Shown here one piece after another: positions 63,853-64,000 of a DNA stretch of 64,000 nt. The stretch comes from Beijerinckiaceae bacterium (GTDB lineage: Bacteria; Pseudomonadota; Alphaproteobacteria; Rhizobiales; Beijerinckiaceae): positions 24,332-88,331 of the forward strand of contig CANJNI010000016.1 of assembly GCA_947475995.1 (NCBI GenBank). Direction: 5' to 3'. How positions within the stretch are numbered: position 1 is the first letter of the stretch; every line of letters begins with the position of its first letter. Made by a program: the position numbers and the translations under genes. Below the pieces are notes generated by a model, which was not told where the DNA came from, did not search any database, and worked only from the letters and a program-made list of their open reading frames with translations.

Positions 63853-64000
63853 ACAGTTTCCATACCGCCGATAACCGGCATTCTCCAGATGAACGCGGGT
63901 CCGAGTTCCGATCTGCCGTGACTTCCGGATTATGGCAAGCCCATGCAGACGAGGCCGGCACTCGAACGTTGTCCGGACACTCGCTGGGATTGTTCCGTGG
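63849..64000 (+). CDS. Unknown open frame cut by the right edge
   Basis: A frame beginning with TTG at 63849, overlapping the lipoprotein stop, and staying open for 50 codons to the window end (NSFHTADNRHSPDERGSEF and onward). No motif is recognisable. The overlap with the lipoprotein is its main support. Confidence 0.25.
   Translation, partial: MNSFHTADNRHSPDERGSEFRSAVTSGLWQAHADEAGTRTLSGHSLGLFR

Overview
The window is a G+C-rich, densely coded stretch of an alphaproteobacterial chromosome, most likely from the order Hyphomicrobiales (Rhizobiales). The evidence is a PopZ gene, a ribosomal protein S2 with a helix-hairpin-helix tail, a GTTC-N7-GTTC LexA operator beside lexA, GGAAC-N16/17-CGTT promoters of the EcfG general stress type, a short prolyl-tRNA synthetase, and familiar gene neighbourhoods (rpsB-tsf-pyrH-frr, uppS-cdsA-dxr-rseP, trpE-G-D-C-moaC-moeA, tolC-popZ-valS). 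I could not fix the family. I see no transposase, prophage, CRISPR array or rRNA. One tRNA is present (Gln, anticodon CTG).

Layout. 0-3.4 kb (minus): rseP (cut by the left edge), dxr, cdsA, uppS, for isoprenoid, phospholipid and undecaprenyl synthesis. 3.4-16.1 kb: an accessory block holding an SDR dehydrogenase, an inositol-phosphatase-like gene, a three-gene ABC importer behind a Pho-box-like element, tRNA-Gln, a cluster of small stress-type genes with EcfG-like promoters and a candidate small RNA, an ornithine cyclodeaminase homologue, an MBL-fold protein, small proteins and a degenerate GGDEF protein. This block separates uppS from frr, its usual neighbour. 16.1-19.7 kb (minus): frr, pyrH, tsf, rpsB. 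19.8-31.3 kb: a membrane protein, an HTH regulator with a SulP transporter, proS-lolC-lolD, dnaE and a secreted coiled-coil protein. 31.3-34.2 kb (minus): a queuosine operon queA-x-y-tgt with two unknown genes inside. 34.2-42.5 kb: transporters, a cysteine hydrolase, a hydroxyacid dehydrogenase, lexA, a Rieske protein, a TTT-type binding protein and a DUF421 protein. 42.5-51.3 kb: tpiA, ppiD, tryptophan genes, moaC and moeA. 51.4-61.5 kb: two paralogous orphan binding proteins on either side of valS-popZ-tolC, then a PCMT-type methyltransferase and a phosphohexomutase. 61.6-64 kb: a TAXI-type protein, a TonB-family protein and an AT-rich right edge with a very small lipoprotein.

How the genes fit together. 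Most of the window is core metabolism: translation (rpsB, tsf, frr, proS, valS, tgt, queA), replication and SOS (dnaE, lexA), envelope building (dxr, uppS, cdsA, rseP, lolCD, tolC, popZ), tryptophan and molybdopterin synthesis. The accessory genes are mostly import systems, including several orphan solute-binding proteins. The most interesting regulatory stretch is 9.7-11.4 kb. Five GGAAC/GTT promoter-like elements there precede three small genes and a non-coding stretch ending in a strong terminator.
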